Assembly: GCA_037043235.1 (NCBI GenBank) | Contig: JAWRVZ010000102.1 | Span: 290,001 to 354,000, forward strand | DNA from: Rhodeus uyekii | Lineage: Eukaryota; Chordata; Actinopteri; Cypriniformes; Acheilognathidae | Length of the DNA: 64,000 bases | Reading direction: 5' to 3' | In this document: piece by piece, positions 34,733-47,009 of the stretch | Layout: every line of letters begins with the position of its first letter | Numbering within the stretch: the stretch's first letter is position 1 | The notes under the pieces: generated by a model | Seen by the model: only the letters and a program-made list of their open reading frames with translations | The model's database searches: none | What the model was told of the DNA's origin: nothing | Position numbers and translations under genes: made by a program

Positions 34733-34910
34733 TGCCCAGTTTCACAGACAGAGCTTATACTAAGCCAGGAATAGGCCTTCTATATCTGTGCAGTAAAAAA
34801 AAAAAAAATTTGCCACTTGGGACAAAACAATGGCACTAAGATATTTAAAGATAAGTCACTGCAAGTTGCTAAAACATGCATTTTAGTCTGGGGTTAGCTC
34901 TCACAAAGTC
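34733..34910. mobile_element. Short hairpin MITE remnant
   Basis: It starts GCCCAGTTTCACAGACAGAG and ends with AAAACATGCATTTTAGTCTG plus GGGTTAGCTCTCACAAAG, which is loosely inverted with respect to the start. The layout resembles a fish MITE with GTTTCACAGACAGGGCTTA-type ends, recalled, not compared. A poly-A tract sits in the centre. The right end is degraded. Confidence 0.4.
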
Positions 34911-36186
34911 TTTTTTTTCCTGTAAAATGTATCCAAATTAAGTGAGTCTATGCTTCAAATAAATTCCATTTTAACTGTTTCTTTTTCTTACCTCTCCGGC
35001 CAATAATTTATTCCTTGTTTTAAGCCCAAAGTAAATCAATTTGGATACCTTTTTCAGAAACCAGTAATTAAGCTTCTCAAGTAAATGTTTATGATTTATA
35101 CTTCCACTAAATGCTGTTATTTTTAACTTTCTACTCATTAAATAAAACTGAAAGAAAAGATATCACAGTTTCTACAAAAATAATATGCAGCTTTTTTCAA
35201 CTATGATAATACCTTGCTTGGCATAAAATACTTCTTTCAAAAGTATTAAAAATCTCACCGACCCAAACTTTTGAATGGCAGTATATACTTTCAGCTATTT
35301 TACATCCTTAAGAAATTCTTGAGAAAAAAATGTCAGAACATTTATCAGTCATTTCAAGTAGGAAAATATATATAAAATATATTTAGTAATATATTATTTT
35401 TTATGTAATGTCGGTTTCAGGTTCATTCGTAAATGGAAGAATACGTTAAGCACACTGCAATGTGGACAAACACAGTATGTCATACATGTTGGCAAACATA
35501 CAGAAACAGTACAGAAAATTTGCTTGCTGTGCACAATATACATACTGTACTAAATATAGCAAAGGAGGTGAGAATTATGATAGTGTACAATTCCGAAATC
35601 TGTTTTTCCAACCACAGAGCAATGACAAGTCAATTGTAACTGCTTTGCCAAGTGGGACTCCCTCTTCCTGAGATTACAGCGGTGCTCCTATATATGCAAA
35701 TAATATTGAATGGCAGCAATGAGCCCTAAGTGCTACAGTAACCGACTCAATTAACCTAATATTTACTGGCCCTATTCAGCAGAGGTGCCCACACACATCT
35801 TGTCTTTGGCTTTTGAGGCAACTATTTTCAGCAAGAGCTAATGAAACAATTATGTAAGTGAGCAATTAAAAAACAAAGAACATTGGAATGCTCTAAGAGT
35901 ACAAAAACTGACATGCACTTAGCACTAAAGCCCCCCAATGAGAAATGTGATAAAAGACCATGAGACACATTTAAAACGTTATGCGAATTTAATGCGAATG
36001 CATTATTATATATACAATGCTTGAAATTAATTACCCTGTGAGTGCTACTATTTTTATAAAATGAATTAAAAAGGAATCCCATTAAAAGTAAAATACAAAT
36101 AGAGAGAAAGATCTGCAGATCATAAGGGACCAAATCATTATCAAAGGAGGGACAAGCCAGTCCAAATGTCGTGTTTGGACTAGGCT
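34911..36186. other. AT-rich intronic DNA, nothing recognised
   Basis: No coding potential, RNA gene or repeat structure supported. Confidence 0.5.
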
Positions 36187-36289
36187 TCAATTATTATTAT
36201 TTTTTTTGTCTGATGAATTGAGTGATTTAGTGAATTTCGTCAGATCAATGTCTTCAGGGCCGTACCATCCAAGGTAGCGGACCGTGACC

Positions 36290-38150
36290 AAATCTAAAGG
36301 GAAAATGTCTAGGTTATTAATGTAACCCCTAACCTCTGGAGGAGGGAACAGAGACTCCATGGACATTGACAAGCAAGATTTGCATCGTGAACCACGTCTT
36401 GCGAAGAAGATATATTCTTAATGGAATTTTGCTGCACTCGCTCAGTTAGGATTTGCGCTGATGAGCCAAGGCAATGTGTCCTGGCCATTCAGCAGCGGTA
36501 CAGCAATTGTAGTGACAGGATGTAATGTCTCCATTCCTCCTTCAGGGAACAGGGGTTATATTAGTAACCTAGAAGTAAGTATATTAGTAGCCAAGAATTA
36601 GTACCCTATGAGTCAGTCACATTCAACATTACATTAGAATTTAACTGACGAATTTGGATCCCTAATAAAAACCGACAATTGCTGCCCCTTCCAGAAAAGA
36701 GACAGGCTCGCCGATGTGGGAGCACATGGGCACCTCCTTCTGGGCATAGATATCAGTACTAAATGTTGGACACCTCCGCCATGTCTGCCAAGGAACTGCA
36801 TACAGGATTTATCAGGTAGGACACTCACCTGTGGAGCAGATAAGCTCACATACCCCATTCAAGGAGGGGTAGGGATGGTAGGGATAGGTCAAGATATGAA
36901 GATAGGCTCAATCAGAAGAGCATAGGTGCTTACAATGTCAAGGACATGGGTTCAAGGAGAAACAATTCTGGGAACCAGGTCCGTTCGGGCCAGTACGGCA
37001 CAACTAACAAGAAGTGCTCCTCATTCTCTTTGACCTTGCACAGTGTCTATACAAGTATGCTAACTGGGGAAATGCATACTTGTGTAGGTTGTACACACGA
37101 GGTTGTCGTTGGCTGCAGACTAGCACATGCTTGCCCTGTAGAATCGATCTGAAGTGGCACAGAGCAAGCAGTTCTGCAAGCAAACTCAAGGCAACTGAAG
37201 TCCAGTCAAGGTCCCGTCCAGGAGCCTGAAACAGCATACCCAATGCACATGGCACCCCAGTCCTTGTAATCCCAAAACTGATCTTCGGTTCAAAGTGTTC
37301 AAATTGATACATAAAAGAATGGATGTGTTTCTGATCTCTAAGAAATGCATTGAAATGTACAAAAAAGACAGGTCTGTCTTTGCCTTTCCAAAGTAAACAA
37401 CACCAGAAGGTCTTAATAACATTGAACAACACAAATCAGACCCATTAACCCTGCTGGGCCAGGATGAGCCAGTATTCGTGAACACTGTGCTCCCTCAGAG
37501 GAACAAAGGCCACCTCTGCGACCTTCATGAAGACGTGAGGATGACAGGGACAGCCCAAAATGTAGGACCTTGTACTGACATGTACTGACCCATCCCTTGA
37601 ACCCAAAGTGTAGTAATGGTCTTTGTTGAGTGAGAATCGAGACATGAACATACGCATCCTTTAGCCCAATCACTGCAAATCATTTTTGAGGAAATGCATT
37701 CAAAGACGCATTCAAAAATACGCATCTGCCTCTTGATTGGGAGCTTGTGAAGGGTCTGATTCAATACAAGACTGATCGCAACTCACTGCCTTTCTTGGGC
37801 ACAATGAAGTAAGTAGTACTTACCTGGCTCCACGAGTGGGCAGAGGGTGCATGAGCAAGCATTACTGAGTTGGCAGGGCAGGCTGCTGCCTGTTGGCTAT
37901 AGGAGAGGGGGATGGGTGTGGCAAGGCACAGAATTGCACACTGCCATCCACGTCCTCTTGAGATGGAGGAAGCTGCTCTTTTAAGAAGAATTTTGCGCTG
38001 GCTGACGTAACAAAAATGTGACTTAACAAAACATATAGAAACCTGCAAATAGATACCAACAAAACAGACCTGCGGCTCTGTTTTTACATTGAACCGATGG
38101 CTGGTCAACATCAATGGGGCTCAAGCCTTTACAAGGCTTTTTGCAACAAG
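36290..38150 (-). pseudogene. DIRS1-like RT/RNase H fragment with terminal repeat
   Basis: Minus strand, high to low: YFIVPKKGSELRSVL (about 37820-37765), TLHKLPIK and RIFECVFEC (37760-37690), LKDAYVHVSI (37660-37625), YKVLHFGLSLSSSRLHE and ILAHPGPAG (frameshifted relative to the family's WLILAQ). RNase H follows with LLALCHFRSILQGKHVLV and AYLYRHCARSK (37190-37020). At the left, 36308-36360 and 36540-36585 form an inverted pair around GTCTAGGTTATTAATGTAAC, the terminal motif of this DIRS lineage. Many frameshifts are present and the recombinase is missing. Confidence 0.8.
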
Positions 38151-40679
38151 ACGCAACCAGTGTGCCGACGTGGTAATATTATCATGCATTTTTAGCCTTT
38201 TTTTGTTTACACTCAAAGATGATCGCGCTCTCAGGCGAGATCCCAATTCATCAGTTCAGTTCTAACGAAACATTGAACGTGACTATTTACAGATAATAAA
38301 CTGTTAAAAAAAACACATAAGACAACATTAATTAGCGCATATGTGTAGAGTTAGATGAACAATAATAATTCAGCAAATTACAGAATTACATTTTCGAACA
38401 TTTCCTTGATAAAAATTTTGTAAAACTGATTCCATTTGTCATTACTATAATAATAATGCAAATTGAAAATGTGTTCTTTTCTACGTGAGTAATTTTACAT
38501 GGGGAAAGGCCTCGTATGTGACACAGAGGCTTCTCACTGAAGTTCAACTTCTAAAAGACTAAGCTTCTTTTATTTAATAATTTATAGTTCTGCAGAAAAC
38601 AGCATGCTGACTGTGCATGACCAATTAGTCCTGATGGCTGAAACTGTGTGGAAGTCAGAAACCATTTCATTGTTACAGCCTGAAATGTATCTCCCTCAGT
38701 GAAGCAGTGGTGGTAATTTAAGTACAAGAGCAATACATTCATAAGATTACTGTTTTCTGGTTGACTATATTGGGTGGTTGTGCATCAACCGCAATTACTA
38801 TTTAGATAAATGCGATAATATATTTTGTGTTTAAACCAGGTATATTGTACATACTGCCTGCTGCTAATAATTTAAATAATTAATTATTCATCAAATTAAT
38901 ATCAAATTAAAGTATGATGTCATGAACTGTATGAATTCTATGTGAAAATGTTAATTTCTGAAACCGTAATTTCACAATCTCCCATTTTGATGAGGCAGCA
39001 TGTGCTCCAGATTTAAGCAGTTCATTTTGTCTAATAAGGGCTCCAGATGTGAAGATAAGATTATCTTCTTTCCTCTATTATTGATGTAGTTTTGTGCCCA
39101 AGGACTCCTGGCAGGCCTAATGGGGAATAGAGGAGATTTCTCTCACAAAAATTGAATTAATGATTACTCCCTAAAAATATCTCGAAAGAATATTAACTAT
39201 TTTAATACACATAGACAGTTCAGAAATATTCAAAATCGATAACTCTGAGCAACACTAAAACACAAAAGTTTTCGAATAATTTCAGTATGATCCATTACAA
39301 AAAGTAGAACGAAGGCTATACTTTTCTCAAATAACCACACAATTACCACGGTATAAACATTTCACTGTGAATGTGAAAAATAAATCTGTAAACTTTGAAC
39401 AGCATCAATACAGAGGCTGATGCATACTATTCATATTATAGTTGTGGCCTCAAACTAATCCAAAAGTTTCTATAAAATTCAAAATGCGGCTGTTTTTGAA
39501 GGTTGCTACACTATAGCTGGAGATTTAAAAAACAATCAATGAAAAAACTTTGAAATTCCCCATAAATATTATAAAGTACTAATTATTTTAAATACATATA
39601 TTTCATATTTTAACATATGAATATAAAAGGGCATAATGACCCAGGTATCATTTGCTATTCTCATAAAGTTCCCACAACCTTGCCAAACCCTTCCCACCTT
39701 TTCAAACAGTTTGCGTACATCAGGCTCTCTGGAGCATTCCTAGAGAAGAATGAATCTTGGATGAAGGACATGTAGAGAATGCAAATGTTCTGTCTGTGTC
39801 TCCCATAAACTACAATTTCTCAGCTTCAGTTATGTAGACAGGTCGTCTGTCTTCCCCCTCAGGGGCTGCGTGATGACATCTGTCGCCACATATGGCGGCC
39901 AGAAAAAGTGTTTGTTTCTTAAATCTAATTTAAATCATAACCACGACAGTGGGATCTATTATGTGGAGAAATGATAATAGTATTGCTGATCATATTTTCA
40001 GAAAATGTTTTATCCTATTAGAGTGCTTGTTGTATGTTATGGTGGGAAAAAATTCAAGAAAGATGAAAAAATGTTTAAAGTGCCAAAGATGGCAGCTAGG
40101 ATAAAATTGTTGAAGGAAAATAATCTAGCTTTATGGAAAGGGGAAACGCTTTTATGTGATAGAGGCTATTTTCTCTAATGCAGAACAGTCATCTAAAATG
40201 AATGCTTTACAGTGATGATAAACACCACTTGCGCGGTGTAAGTCTTTTGGCACATTTCCTTTGCACTAGCACTAGGGTCTGAGTGCTCTAATGGCCTCAT
40301 CTACACAGATCTATAGCTTTATATTTAACTTCCTGACATAGTGATCACCTGCCAAGGTGTATTTCAAAAATATTAAAGTAGGCTTGCACCGTATTTATGA
40401 CACCTACTGCTTGCATTTGGTTCATTAAAGACTATTCAGGGCTTATTTGATCATAACAGGGATATTTGATCGCAGAAATCATCAGCAAATCCTTGGTCAA
40501 ATTACTAACGTCAAATTTAAGAGTCTGTTTTAAATAAACACGTCACGAACCAGGGTGATAAATATGTGCCGATAACCGGTGACAGCAACTTTGAGTGTCT
40601 TCAGCAAGCATTGTGTGAGTGTGTGTGAATTGTCGCGCTGGTTGTTTGAGCTATTGTTCTGAACTATTACCCCTAAAGG
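38151..40679. other. AT-rich intronic DNA, nothing recognised
   Basis: About 2.5 kb without a supported gene, element or RNA. Short AT-rich direct repeats only. Confidence 0.5.
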
Positions 40680-40684
40680 GGCCC

Positions 40685-41235
40685 CAGCATCCAAACTAAC
40701 CTAAGCAGATGGATAGTTGAGACTACCTCTCTTGCTTATGAGTCGGACAGATTCCCGTCTCCTCTGAGGGTCTGTGCTCACTCTACCAGGAGCGTGGCTG
40801 CCTCTAAGGCTCTTTTATCAGGTTTATCCTTGTCTGATGTCTGTGATACGGCAGGCTGGTCCTCCTTTTGTGAGGTTTTATCAGCTCAACCTCAATTCTG
40901 CTCTGGGAACAGGGGTCCTCTCATAGTGAGCTACGGGACATTCATCGACCTTCGTAACTGAGGTGGCATTGGTATATCGTTCCCTAGCGCTTTTGACGCA
41001 GCGCGAGTTCGCTTGAAAGGGAACTTCCCAGGTTACGCATGTAGCCATAGTTTCCTAAATAGGGAACGCATATTTATAACCCTGGTTCGTGACGTCACCG
41101 ACTTGTGACAGTCAATGACACTCGTTCGTTCGATCGAAGCACATAGTGCTTCACAAGACTATCGTCAAGGTATTGCCCTAGCGCTTTTGATGCAGCGTCT
41201 CATTCCCTCTTCAGGGAACTATGGTTACATACGGC
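40685..41235 (+). pseudogene. 3' end of a DIRS1-like element (recombinase C-terminus plus terminal repeat)
   Basis: 40690-40962 encodes SLAYESDRFPSPLRVCAHSTR, then SVAASKALLSGLSLSDVCDT and AGWSSFCEV, the catalytic half of a DIRS tyrosine recombinase including the His-x-x-Arg box (HSTR). The nucleophile Tyr region is altered after CEV. It is followed by GCGCTTTTGACGCAGCGCG (40987-41005) and the GTTCGCTTGAAAGGGAAC terminal motif. A second related copy in opposite sense lies at 41180-41233. Upstream coding regions are absent. Confidence 0.8.
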
Positions 41236-41281
41236 AAATCAGGGCAAACCATACTGTATCATTCAGCTGGATGGGAAAAAC

Positions 41282-41766
41282 TACCGTATTTATTCGAGTA
41301 TAACGGGCAAAATTTTCTACCAAAAAAATAAATCAAAGTTAGGGATGCGCGTTATACACGAGGGCTGGGGTTTTGTTTTGACCGGAGAAACAGATGTTCC
41401 TGCCAACTGGGACACTGATGAAAAATGGGAGCAAGAATGGGAGCAACTATTTAGTGTCTCTGATGAGGAATCTGACGTTGAAGGATTTTAAATAAATATT
41501 TTTACCGGTAATTCTATTTCGGTATTGTGTTCATTAGTTTATGTTGTCGATAAATATATGTTATATATGTTATATAAGTTATATATGTTATATAAGTATA
41601 TGTTATACAATAAATAAATGTTTTTTATCATGGCTGCACGTGTTCAACAACGTTTTTTTGTCAATTATAATGTTTGGTGTGAAACGAAATTTTGTACCGA
41701 TTTTTTATCGAAAATTAGGGGTGCGCGTTATACACGTGTGCGCGATATACTCGAATAAATACGGTA
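41282..41766 (+). mobile_element. pogo-like transposon, deletion derivative
   Basis: Perfect 16-bp inverted ends: TACCGTATTTATTCGA at 41282 and TCGAATAAATACGGTA ending at 41766, with TA at the borders. Inner subterminal GCGCGTTATACACG motifs occur at both sides. The plus strand at about 41400-41490 still encodes the acidic end of a transposase (EKWEQEWEQLFSVSDEESDV, then stop), as in DDE-type pogo/jerky proteins. Length 485 bp, so it must be mobilised in trans if at all. Confidence 0.8.
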
Positions 41767-42576
41767 GATAAGTCGTCCCATATTGAGCTCATAGCAAATG
41801 ATTCATTCTTGTAACCATTATTTATGTCTGGCTAACCAGATTGGAAGAAAAATATTTACATTAAAAAGCAAAAAGATTAATTTCAACATTTTATGTCAAC
41901 TTTAATGACTGCTCTATAAATAAATCATTAAAATGATGCTTAAAGGCTTAGGAATCCTCAATAGAAACAGATCAATGCCTTCAAAAAAGGCTTTGTATCA
42001 TAAAGTCAAGATGTAAATGAACGGTGCCTTCAGGCAAGACACAGCCCGACTGTATGTGTTGTAAATCTGCATGATTAGGTCATGCTAAAACAGATTTTAA
42101 GCATTCAAATTCCCTTAAGCTCTGGAAAATGTTTAATGTTTTGTAAAACCTTGACTGCTTTAAAATTGTTACCCTATCACATTATGACACAGAACAAGGC
42201 CGAAGTTATTTTCATTTTCTTTAGTTCTCAGTTTCAGAAGTTAAAAGCTAGCTGCCCGTAGCATCCAACGCTGTCCAAGCTGTCAGGAGCAAGTTGTTTT
42301 AATAATAAGGTTAATAGGCTGAAAACGTAAGGCTAGGTGTCAAAGCCACAACTGACATGTTTCAAGCTTTCATCTGGCAATTAGCCGACTACTGCATTGA
42401 CAGAGCTTCTCAGCCTCACCTGGCTGTTCTTTCCCCTGAAGTTAACATGTCAGTTTCTCCTTCCCTGCAAATAACAGATGTTCACAGACTACTATGTGTG
42501 CACTTCAATGTGTGCTCTTCAATGTCAGACCCATTCGGTTAACCTCTAGTTAGAGGGGGGTTAACAAGACAGATTT
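41767..42576. other. Intronic DNA, nothing recognised
   Basis: AT-rich, no gene or element supported. Confidence 0.5.
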
Positions 42577-42748
42577 ATCAATGTTATTAAGACCTTCTGG
42601 TGTTGTTTACTTCAGAAAGGCAGACACAGACTTGTCAACGGTTCCTTACTATTTCAACTTAAGACTATTTGTACATTTCAATGCATTTCTTAGAGATCAG
42701 AAACACATCCATTCTTTTTTGTATCAATTTGACACTTTGAACTGAAAG
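42577..42748 (+). repeat. Second copy of part of the 37.3-kb DIRS-like fragment
   Basis: Closely matches the reverse complement of 37279-37423, for example TTAAGACCTTCTGGTGTTGT and AATGCATTTCTTAGAGATCA, apart from a ~30-bp insertion in the middle. It is a small orphan fragment of the same family, in opposite orientation. Confidence 0.85.
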
Positions 42749-42755
42749 ACTTCAA

Positions 42756-43222
42756 GGGATAGTTTCTTTAAGAAATATTGCCATAACTTATTCATCCTCT
42801 TGTTGTTCCAATCCAAACCCATATACAGTTACAGTTTTTTTTAGTCTGTAAAAACAACTAAATTCAATTACTGTCAAACAATTTTCAAGGCAAGATTTTG
42901 TGCGTGAAAGTGGGTGGGGACTATTGAATATATTGGAATATTTATTTTATAAGAATATAGTATGGTCGTCATTTAGACTTCTTTTAAATCTTCTGAACCC
43001 AGACAGCAACTTTTTATGAGGAACAGACAAGAATAAAGGTTATGCACTGAAAACAATGGCTTGAAAATGACATTTGTTGTATATACAGGATTAGTTTGAA
43101 CATTTCGCTATAAATATCTCCTTTTGTGTTTAACAGAACAAATAAAGCCATACAGCTTTCTGAAAGACATAAGGGTGAGTAAATGATACCAGACTTTTTC
43201 ATTTGTCTGTGAACTATACCTT
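42756..43222. mobile_element. Angel-like fish MITE
   Basis: The left end AAGGGATAGTTTCTTTAAG and the right end (inverted) AAGGTATAGTTCACAGAC are followed by subterminal CTTATTCATCCTC and, inverted, CATTTACTCACCCTT. This is the layout of the abundant fish MITEs that begin GGGATAGTTCACCC. No coding sequence. A related short fragment may be present at 53055-53083. Confidence 0.6.
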
Positions 43223-44525
43223 GAAAATAACAATGTGACAAAAAGAGGTGTAGGAAGCAAGTGTTCGTAATTAACCTTGATTTTGTGCTTCTGAGCTGAC
43301 AAATTACATAACTAAACTATTATAGTGATATAGTGTCAAAACGCTGCCAATTGTCAAAATGGTTTAGCAAGTAGTATTTTCTTTCAATGACAACCAGTGA
43401 GCAAGTTTTCCGTGAACCAGCACAAGGTAATAAAAGTAAGGCTTTTTTTTATTGAAGTTTTCAGACTACTCTACCTCCCAAGGTACTGCACTCTTTCAAA
43501 CAAAGATGTTGCATCATTGTCAAACCAGGCTTTTGAAACTTTGTAAATTATAAAATCTTGACAGGTCTACAATAATCAAAGCATCATATCTGCACAACTC
43601 CACTCTGACATGTTATCCTCTGTTCTACAAACAGCTGTGAAAGATATGCCTTTTAAATGAACGTGATCTAATTATAGACATTATTGCAAGGGCCTTGGGT
43701 GCCTAACAAAACAATGTACAGTTACACCACTGAGAGCAGAGAGTCAACAGCTCAGATGGAAAGAAATGATGCTTTTTTTTAATATTCTGAGCACAAACAA
43801 CAGACCAAATTGAGCTGGGAGTGATCCTACGCATTTGAACAAAGTATATTTCATGAACTAAACGAAAAACAATTACCTGACCTTCAAGAGCACTCGCTCA
43901 CCTCGAATGGTCCAACCCTCTTTCTGACAGACAGTGGCAGAAATTCTCTACGGGCATGTTACTATCTCATTCTGACCCAGGGCAAAACTCTTGTCAACCA
44001 TTTTGGGTTTCTATTTTCTTGCTGCAGACTAGTGAAGGCTGGAACAGAGCGAATGTTGAAAATGAAACATAAAAATAGTTATGGCACTTTTGTTGTTTTG
44101 GTTTCAGAAAACAGAAATGCAATTTGTCACACTCTGAAATGCCACACCCATTACAGATGTGTGTATAAAACAATCACATTACCGCATGTGAAACAATATG
44201 TTATGATCCATTAAATGAACTAAGGTATTTGAGGTGAAGACAGACCGTGTGCTAAGCTGTCTGAATTTTCCTCTGCATACCTAGCAGCACATTTATTATC
44301 CAATACTGCTGTACCCTGGTAAAAGATTTCACTTTGCAATTCAATATTTATATTCTGCATATATGCACCAATATAAAATATTGTGGAGTAGCAAAAATAT
44401 GCATACTGGCAGTGCAGTAATCAATTTGGGGCAAATGTTATACACTACTATAGAAGTGCATTAGGTTTTTTTTGGAACATCATTACTTTGACTGGACAAT
44501 GACATGGCAAATCAAGAAAAATTTA

Positions 44526-44527
<2 letters not shown>

Positions 44528-44576
<49 letters not shown>
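44528..44576. repeat. (AT)n microsatellite
   Basis: Alternating TA of about 49 bp. Confidence 0.9.
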
Positions 44577-44579
<3 letters not shown>

Positions 44580-44837
44580 GCAAACACAACACAGCTCACC
44601 AAGAATCAGTACAAAACATAATTTGTAACTTTATATTATGTGGCTGAATACTATTGTATTGTTGAAATGCCCATTACCTGCAGCATTCTCTCTCAGCTCC
44701 TGTCATGACCAGACAAGTGTGCCCTCTATGTCATCTCATTAGCCTGGGCTCTCAATATGATGTACAGCTGTATGTCCTTACATGCTGATACATCTTGTGT
44801 GAAGTTTCTAATGATTAAACCACTGCTTTTGGCAGGT

Positions 44838-44839
<2 letters not shown>

Positions 44840-44877
<38 letters not shown>
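44840..44877. repeat. (GATA)n microsatellite
   Basis: Nine or so GATA units, followed by imperfect GAAGGAAGGATTA duplications. Confidence 0.9.
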
Positions 44878-44878
<1 letters not shown>

Positions 44879-44998
44879 ATGAAGGAAGGATTAGATGAAG
44901 GAAGGATTACTGAAGAAACTACAGTAAAGAGAATCAAAAAGGAAGGTACAAAACTATTTACATTTTTAGAAAAAAAACATTCATTACATATGGACATT

Positions 44999-45001
<3 letters not shown>

Positions 45002-45037
<36 letters not shown>
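45002..45037. repeat. (AT)n microsatellite
   Basis: Alternating TA of about 36 bp. Confidence 0.9.
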
Positions 45038-45040
<3 letters not shown>

Positions 45041-46182
45041 CGGTCTCTGCATATAGTAATTGGAGAGACTGCATAAATGTCGTCTGGGAAAAAGGAATGG
45101 GAGAGAGGAAGTGAGGCCTCGTGCGGAACTGCAATCTTAGATGGACTGAGATTGAGGTAAAAAGATTAAAGAAACTAAGACTTTATTGTTTTGTTGAGAG
45201 AACTTACTTTGCACTAAAATACTGTTATTTCATTCAGTGGTTGTTTACACATTCGGTGTTTGCTTACAAATTTGATTGTTATTATTTCATTTTTTGATCT
45301 GATTGTTTGATCATTTGATATATTATTATAATTTTCACGGCCGGTGGTAAACTTCAGGTTTTAAAGGGTTAATACACACAGATTAAATGTAAAAGAAACC
45401 CACAATGTCAAGAACAAAACCCTTCAGTCTTTAGAATTTCAAGCTTCATTTATCATGAAGCCTCACTCTCTTATTTGAGGAAAATAAGAGAGGTTGTTCA
45501 TTATTAAGCTTTTAGTCCAAGTTTATGCAAATGAGCTAACATAAGCAGCCCATTCTTCTTGATTATCTCCTTGAAAGCTGGGAAGCTAGCATAGTTTTTT
45601 GACTTGAATAGCATTCATGGATTCTTCAAAGTTGTGTGAATAAGGGAAGGATGTCAAGGTCGACAAGTGAAGATTGCGGCAAATTGAGAAGATGATGAAC
45701 TGTGTCTCGTAAAGGCAAGGGGGAAAAAAAATACACACACTCGGCTTAAGGAGGTGGGAAGTGTCCATTAGAGATCCACGTTTGGGTCACTCTGATCTTC
45801 TACCACACTTGGTACATTTCACACTTAAATCCACCCCTGACGTCAGAGATCAATTCAAGCAGAACAGATAGTTGGCTATGCCGTTTGATATCTTATACGG
45901 TTCTTCTTTGTTGTAATGTCCCAGAAGTAAAGCATGGACAATGAATCTGGTATGCAGTTTAGATTATGAATTAAGGCAGAAAAACAGATTATAAAATAAA
46001 ATAAAAAATAAAAAGAGAGAGAGAGAGAGAAGCTTTTTTTATGTGTGTGAATGAAATCTTTTATCAATGATGCATTTGTAATGGGTTGAGAAAATGCCAT
46101 TAATTCTTACAATTTGACTGTGCACCCTGTTAATGAATCATTTTCTGCTGGCACAAATCCCCTAGGTTTGAGGCCGGTAACA

Positions 46183-46836
46183 ATTAGATTAGATTAGATT
46201 CAACTTTATTGTCATTGCACAAGTACAGGTACAAGGCAACGAAATGCAGTTTAGGTCTAACCAGAAGTGCAATAGCAGCAAGTGCAGGATATATACAATG
46301 GTTGCATAAGTGCAGGATATGGAGATGTACAGGATTTACAGGTAACATGTACAATGAATATATACAGATGGTTGTCACTATAACAGGTGAGTGTGTGCTA
46401 TAAATATAATTACAGGTGTCTATAAACAGCATTTACAGGTGAATATGTGCTATAGATGTAAATGTATATACAGATGTCTCTAACTATAAACAGAATTTTA
46501 CAGGTAGATGTATACAATTGTTAGCTTAAGGTAAGCAGTAGATTTAAGGTAGCGCAATGAGCATGGGCAGTGCAAATAAGTGTGATGCAAAATGTAAACA
46601 GTTGGTACTGTATGAACAGTTGGTAGTGCAAATGAGCATGTTCCAGCTAAAGTACAGTAGTGCAAGGTGCAAGTGTAAACAGTTGTTACTGTAATGAACA
46701 GTCAGCAGTGCAAATGGCGCAAATAAGTAACAGAATGAGCGAATAGTCTATAAGGGTAGTAGGATGGTGGGGGGCGGTGAAGGAGTCTATGAGGGTAGTG
46801 GGATGGTGGGGGATGAGAGGAGAGTCTGTGAGGGGG
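46183..46836 (-). mobile_element. Second copy of the LINE 3' end
   Basis: Nearly the same sequence as 27081-27640, from the ATTAGATTAGATTCAAC tail through the GCAAATGAGCATGTTCCAGC segment, then about three minisatellite units before truncation. It carries an internal segment near 46405-46455 that copy 1 lacks. No coding sequence remains. It sits at the start of the Ty3/gypsy element. Confidence 0.9.
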
Positions 46837-47009
46837 CTCATCAATTGGGGGCTCATCTGAGATTGCTTCATCAGCAAACTGCAGAAGCAACAAACATGAA
46901 GTAAAGATCATGTGTCTAGAGCTTCAGGGAACGCTGCTGTATTGAGCATAATCCAGAGAGAGAGAGCTACAGGTGACAAGTCAAGATAGCTGCTGCTGTT
47001 CCAAGGCGA

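Larger units (their letters stand above)
43223..46076. other. Intronic DNA with microsatellites
   Basis: No gene recognised. Contains (AT)n at about 44528-44576 and 45002-45037, a (GATA)n run at about 44840-44877, and a short (GA)n run at about 46013-46030. Confidence 0.55.

Noticed and set aside
36187..36372. 61-codon minus-strand frame
   Set aside because: It is terminal-repeat sequence of a DIRS fragment plus a poly-A-derived Asn/Lys tail, not a gene.
41541..41600. TATATGTTATATAAG repeats as a promoter
   Set aside because: Low-complexity AT repeats inside the pogo-like element, not a positioned TATA box.
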